Of a DNA stretch of 64,000 nucleotides, positions 59,043 to 64,000 are shown in pieces. The position numbers were made by a program, and so were the translations under genes. Positions within the stretch are counted from its first letter, which is position 1. Each line of letters opens with the position of its first letter. Under the pieces are notes generated by a model. It was not told the origin of the DNA. It saw only the letters and a program-made list of their open reading frames with translations, and ran no database searches. Location of the stretch: positions 8,082,236 through 8,146,235 of the forward strand of contig NC_133324.1 of NCBI RefSeq assembly GCF_042186555.1, written 5' to 3'. Source of the DNA: Aquarana catesbeiana (lineage: Eukaryota; Chordata; Amphibia; Anura; Ranidae).

Positions 59043-60854
59043 TTAACCACTTGACCACTGGGCACTTAAACCCCTTAATAACCAGACCAATTTTCAGCTT
59101 TCAGTGCTCTCACATTTTGAATGACAATTACTCAATCATGCAACACTGTACCTATATGAATTATTTTCTTTTTTTCACACAAATAGAGCTTTCTTTTGGT
59201 GGTATTTAATCACCACTGGGTTTTTTATTTTTTCTTGCTATAAAAGAAAAAAGACCATAAATTCTGTAAAAAAATGCATTTTTCTTTGTTTCTGTTATAA
59301 AATTTAGCAAATTTGTAATTTTTCTTTATATATTTTGGCCAAAATTTATACTGTTACATATCTTTGGTAAAAATAACCCAGATTGGTGTATATTAGTTGG
59401 TCTTTGTGAAAGTTATAGAGTCCAAAAGCTATGGTGCCAATATCTGAAAATTGATTACACCTGAAGTTCTGACGGCCTATCTAATTTCTTGAGACCCTAA
59501 CATGCCAGAAAAGTACAAATACCCCCCAAATGACCCCTTTTTGGAAAGAAGACATTCCAAGGTATTTAGAAAGATGCATGGTGAGTTTTTTGAAGTTGTA
59601 ATTTTTTCCCACAATTCTTTGCAAAATCAAGATTTTTTTTCTTTATTTTCACAAAATTGTCATATTAGCAGGTTATTTCTCACACACAGCATACGCATAC
59701 CACAAATTACACCCCAAAACACATTCTGCTATTACTCCCGAGTATGGTGATACCACATGTGTGAGACTTTTACACAGCGTGGCCACATACAGAGGCCCAA
59801 CATGCACGGAGCACCTTCAGGCGTTCTGGAGCACCCAGGCCAATTCTGACATTTCTCTCCTACATGTAAATATCATCATTTATTTGCTAGAAAATTACAT
59901 AGAACCCCAAAACATTATATATGTTTTTTTGGCAAAGACCCTAGAGAATACAATGGTGGTCGTTGCAACTTTTTATCTTGCATGGTATTTGCGCAGCAAT
60001 TTTTCAAACGCGTTTAAAAAAAAAAAAAGTTTTGTGCTTTAAAAAAAAAACAAAACAGTAAAGTTAGCCCAATGTTTTTGCATAATGTGAAAGATGAAGT
60101 TATGCCGAGTAAATAGATACCTAACATGTCACCCTTCAAAATTGCACACGCTTGTGGAATGGCGCCAAACTTTGCTACTTAAAAATCCCCATAGGCGACG
60201 CTTTAAATTTTTTTACTGGTTACATGTTTTGAGATACAGAGGAGGTCCAGGGCCAAAATTATTGCTATCGCTCTACCAATCGCATCGATACCTCACATGT
60301 GTGGTTTGAACACCGTTTTCATATGTGGGCGGGACTTACATATGCGCTCGCTTCTGCATGCGAGCACACGGGGACAGGGGCGCTTTAATTTTTTTTTTAA
60401 TTGTTCATTTTACTTTATTTATTTTAGTTTGATGCTTTTTTCCAAAAAATTAATTTTTTGATCACTTTTATTCCTATTACAAGGAATGTAAACATCCCTT
60501 GTAATAGGAATATGGCATGACAGGTCCTCTTTACAGTGAGATATGGAGTCAATAAGACCCCACACCTCACCTCTAGGCTGGGAAGCCTGAAATATAAAAA
60601 AACAATCCTGGCTTCGATCGTAGCGATAAGACAATAGAAGCTCCTGAGGGTGGCGGGAGGGGGGACGTCCCCTCTCCCCTCCCGTAAGAACGATCAAGCA
60701 GTGGAACAGCAACTATAATCATTCTCATGGTGTAGGAAATTGCCAGCTGAAAAAGCTGATATCTGAATGATACCTGTAGCGGCAGGCATCATTTAGATTT
60801 CCCCACACAAAGTCAAGGACGTTGTATGACTGCCGGCGGACGGGAAGTGGTTAA
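59043..60854. mobile_element. TTAA-flanked non-autonomous DNA element, full length
   Basis: The ends are TTAACCACTTGACCACTGGG and GCGGACGGGAAGTGGTTAA, flanked by TTAA on both sides. 1.8 kb, AT-rich in the middle, with the marker strings AATAGAGCTTTCTTTTGGTG, AAATTACACCCCAAAACACA and GATACCACATGTGTGAGACT. No transposase was recognised. It fits piggyBac- or Kolobok-type mobilisation; which one cannot be told here. Confidence 0.78.
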
Positions 60855-62686
60855 AACACATTTTTTTAACACAAAGTTGTCCATTTATACAATATTTCTA
60901 ACACATAGCATGTACAAACCAAAAATTACACCCCAAAATAGATTCTCCTACTCCTCCTGAGTACGGCGATATCACATATGTGAGACTTCCACAGCCTCAC
61001 CACATACAGTGGCCGAGTACAGCTGAGTATGGCTGAGCATGGCCGAGTATGGCTGCGCATGGCTGGGTATGGCTGAGTATGGCAGGGTATTGCAGGGTAT
61101 GGCAGAGTATGGCTGGGTATCACCGAGTATTGCAGAGTATGGCTGGGTATGGCAGAGTATGGCTGGTTATTGCAGAGTATGGCTGGTTATTGCAGAGTAT
61201 GGCTGGTTATTGCAGAGTATGGCTGGGTATCACTGAGTATTGAAGAGTATGGCTGGATATTGCAGAGTATGGCTGGGTATGGCAGAGTATGGCTGGTTAT
61301 TGCAGAGTATTGCTGGGTATCACTGAGTATTGCAGAGTATGGCTGGGTATTGCAGAGTATGGCTGGGTATTGCAGAGTATGGCAGAGTATGGCTGGGTAT
61401 TGCAGAGTATGGCAGGGTATTGCAGGATATTGCAGAGTATGGCTAGGTTTTGCAGAGTATTGCAGAGTATGGCACGGTATTGCAGAGTATGGCACGGTAT
61501 TGCAGGGTATAGCATGGTATGGCAGAGTATGGCAGGGTATTGCAGGGTATGGCAATGTATTGCAGGGTATTGCAGGGTATTGCGGGGTATTGCGGGGTAT
61601 TGCAGGGTATTGCCGGGTATTGCAGAGTATTTTGGGGTATTTCAGAATATTGCGGGGTATTGCAGAGCATTGCAGAGCATTGCAGAGTATTGCAGGGCAT
61701 TGCAGAGCATTGCAGAGTATTGCAGGGTATTGCAGGGTATTGCAGAGTATTGCAGGGTATTGCAGAGTATTGTAGGGTATTGCAGGGTATTGCAGAGTAT
61801 TGCGTGGTATTGCAGGGTATTGCAGAGTATTTTGGGGTTTTCAGAGTATTGCGGGGTATTGCAGAGCATTGTAGAGTATTGCAGGGCATTGCAGAGCATT
61901 GCAGAGTATTGCAGAGTATTGCAGGGTATTGCAGGGTATTGTGGGGTATTGCAGAGCATTGCAGAGTATTGCAGAGTATTGCAGGGCATTGAAGAGCATT
62001 TCAGAGTATTGCAGGGCATTGCACAGTATTGCAGAGTATTGCAGGGCATTGCAGAGTAGTGCAGGGTATTGCAGAATATTGCAGGGCATTGCACAGTATT
62101 GCAGAGTATTGCTGGGTATTGCAGAGTTGTGCAGAGTATTGCAGGGTATTGCAGAGTGGTGCAGAGTATTGCTGGGTATTGCAGAGTAGTGCAGAGTATT
62201 GCGGGGTATTGCAGAGTAGTGCAGTGTATTGCAGAGTAGTGCAGGGTATTGCTGAGCATGGAGGGATGGCTGAGCATGGATGGATGGATGGCTGCATGTG
62301 ACTTCATTTGTCACAGAGCAGCACTGTGGGCACTACACATCCAGCCCACAGCGCTGCTTCCATCTGATCCCTCCCCCTCTGTACAGATCAGTACACAGAG
62401 GGGAGGGAGGAACTGGTGTCATGATTTGACACCGGTTTGTTTACATGTGATCGCTCCATCATTTGACGGAGCGATCACATGATAAACAGCCGCAATCAGC
62501 GGCAGTTCACAGTGATCCGTGATGCTCCGGGTCTTCTGGACCCGGCGGTCACGGATGTTCTCAGGCGCATGCTCCAGGGGGTGCGCGAGAGCGGGATTTT
62601 GAGAGGACGTCATAGTACACCCTCCCGGAGTTAAGCAACCGCCCTGTAGCCGTCATTCAGCTATGGGCCGGTTGCTAAGTGGTTAA
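60855..62686. mobile_element. Second TTAA-family element, expanded by a decamer array
   Basis: It continues directly from the first copy. The left part repeats CAAAAATTACACCCCAAAAT, GGCGATATCACATATGTGAG and CCACATACAGTGGCC, but the element's 5' third is missing. The array 61011-62275 then replaces the middle, and the right part (62290-62686) ends GGCCGGTTGCTAAGTGGTTAA. It includes a hairpin-like GATCGCTCCATCATTTGACG, then GAGCGATCACATG near 62450. Confidence 0.75.
61011..62275 (+). repeat. Decamer tandem array (TATTGCAGRG)n
   Basis: About 126 units of exactly 10 bp. Left units are mainly TATGGCTGRG and TATGGCAGAG; right units TATTGCAGGG, TATTGCAGAG and CATTGCAGAG; the far right adds TAGTGCAGAG. 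A single one-base slip occurs at about 61838. It begins in GTGGCCGAGTACAGCTGAG, in the conserved CCACATACAG part of the TTAA element, and ends in (GGAT)n at 62278-62290. Long open frames on both strands come from the 30-bp repeat of the reading frame. Confidence 0.95.
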
Positions 62687-63741
62687 AATCAATACCAGAC
62701 CTTACCGGTCTGGTATAAATATTTATGGGGGGGCATGTCTTTTTTGGGTACCCTTTGACATCCTTATCAGAACCTCATCAGTGTAAAGGGTCATTTATGT
62801 ATCCTTAGGGGGAATTATACACTTTTTTGTTTTGTGTGGGGTCCACCATTAACATCTATACCAGATCCCCTCACATAGGATAAGAGTCTGCTATAGATTA
62901 GGTGAACTTTCAGCTGATTGGTAGATGGCTGAAGCTGTAATTTGCCAGAACTTGAAACAGAATTTTTTCCATTTGTAAATGTTAATGTTTCTGTAGTAGG
63001 TTGTATACATTATGCTGATGCTCCACTTCACCAGCAGGGTCAGGGCATCCCCAAGACGTGTTAGTTATATTTTTTCCCTCTTTTTTAACTTTGCCTATGT
63101 TACCTTAAAGAGTCTAATAAACCCCCAAACATGCACACACCCACACTCACAGTTTTTAGTTTTTTGTTTTTTATCTTTGACAGCAAAACAATCCACCCAT
63201 GTTGTAGAGTTCAGGAGAAGGGGAGACATTCTTTAAAAGAAACGTGGCAGGGCTGACACCATTCCCTGTTATTTCATTTAACAAACAGAACGGTATTGTC
63301 AGTCCACAACAGGAACAGATTGATGAGAATTTTTCTGTGACTGCGTTGTCTTTAATCCTTTCACTGCCAGAACCGCATTTGTGTGAAATATTAAAATGCC
63401 TGACAATTAACCCCCCAAACATTATATATTTTCTGAAAGCAAAGACCCTGTGATATTAGTGGAGCTGTTTATCAAACACATATTTTCAGTAAAAAATTCA
63501 CTAAAAGTAATGTTACTGCACACAAATGAAATGTGGTAATCAACTTTTTGGTAAAATATAAAATATGAAGTTGTTCCGAGTAAATAAAAACCCAACATGT
63601 AAAGCCTTAAAATTGTGCATGTCGGTGAAAAGGTAAATGTAATGCCGGCCATCAGAAACAGAAATACTATATAATGTTATTGTGGTGTCTTAGAATTCAT
63701 GTCCAACCAAAACCTTTTTTCTTTTGGACATCTACTGTCCA
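62687..63741. other. Mixed repeat-derived sequence
   Basis: The first part (62690-62900) resembles the palindromic family (ACCAGACCTTACCGGTCTGG, then TTTGTGTGGGGTCC). A TTAA-family scrap is at about 63370-63640 (AACATTATATATTTTCTGAA, GTTCCGAGTAAATAAAAACC). No gene is recognised. Confidence 0.45.
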
Positions 63742-63988
63742 GGGCTCCATTAGAGAGATTTCCCCTCACTTCCTGTCCTGCAGATAACAGTTTTACCAGA
63801 CAGGAAGAGAGGAAAAATCTGCAATAGGGACACGGACAGAAATACAAGGCTGACAGGGATTCCAGCCTTCCAGTACTTTACTAAAAATGTGTTTATTTCT
63901 GTACTGATATTGGAGAGATTCCCTCACTTTATATGGTAAAAAGTTATCTGCAGGACAGGGAGTGAGGGGAATCTATTTTATGGAGCCC
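63742..63988. mobile_element. Inverted-repeat MITE at the window end
   Basis: GGGCTCCATTAGAGAGATTT with CCCCTCACTTCCTGTCCTGC at the left pairs with GCAGGACAGGGAGTGAGGGG and TTTTATGGAGCCC at the right. The arms are about 55 bp around a 140-bp centre. Confidence 0.7.
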
Positions 63989-64000
63989 CAGATAGAAGTA

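Noticed and set aside
61039..62314. Overlapping open frames on both strands (up to 256 codons) as proteins
   Set aside because: They arise from the 10-bp tandem array, which gives a 10-residue repeat in every frame.
57654..64000. Receptor exon 1 with a signal peptide
   Set aside because: No minus-strand segment with a start, hydrophobic signal and a phase-2 donor could be supported; most of this region is TTAA-family repeat.

Overview
The window is vertebrate nuclear DNA, almost certainly from a frog. It has spliced exons with canonical GT/AG sites, CR1, L2, Tx1/L1 and Penelope retroelements, hAT, Tc1 and TTAA-flanked DNA transposons, a chromovirus-type LTR element and long satellite-like arrays. 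No prokaryotic-style operon, tRNA, rRNA or CRISPR array is visible. The assignment to an amphibian (probably neobatrachian) is inference from the repeat families and from the type of receptor gene.

The only host gene I can support is a vomeronasal type-2 receptor (V2R, class C GPCR) on the minus strand. Five coding exons can be assembled by protein similarity, splice sites and reading phase: exon 2 (57362-57653), exon 3 (49201-49986), exon 4 (26723-26950), exon 5 (20760-20883) and the terminal seven-transmembrane exon 6 (2978-3885, stop TAA). Lengths of 292, 786, 228, 124 and 908 nt and all phases fit together without a stop. The joined exons give about 778 residues: a Venus-flytrap domain, a complete nine-cysteine domain and a 7TM domain. 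Exon 1 (signal peptide) was not found and probably lies right of 64000. The gene therefore spans more than 54.6 kb for about 2.3 kb of coding sequence.

The rest is mostly intron filled with nested repeats. Intron 5 (3886-20759) holds an inverted-repeat foldback (4047-5833) and a hAT element (5912-20601). The hAT was invaded by a Ty3/gypsy chromovirus (11465-19348), whose 3' LTR was invaded by a 2.07 kb nearly perfect palindrome (17187-19258). Intron 4 (20884-26722) holds a 3.76 kb LTR element (21624-25384, minus) that lacks pol but carries an unrecognised ORF. Intron 3 (26951-49200) holds two minisatellites (27612-28475 and a 10.6 kb array at 28905-39508), a Tx1/L1 LINE, CR1 fragments and a TTAA element. 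Intron 2 (49987-57361) holds a Tc1 transposon (51558-57129) split by a CR1 LINE that was itself split by a Penelope-like element with inverted arms. Upstream of exon 2 are two adjacent TTAA-flanked elements, the second expanded by a 1.26 kb decamer array (61011-62275).

All transposon coding regions with a recognisable enzyme are broken (frameshifts, stops, deletions), whereas the receptor exons are clean. That suggests selection on the receptor while its introns accumulated repeats. The items most worth a second look are the palindrome with divergent TATA boxes, the pol-less LTR element, the giant G-rich minisatellite bounded by inverted flanks, and the two Penelope-related inverted structures with hammerhead-like motifs.
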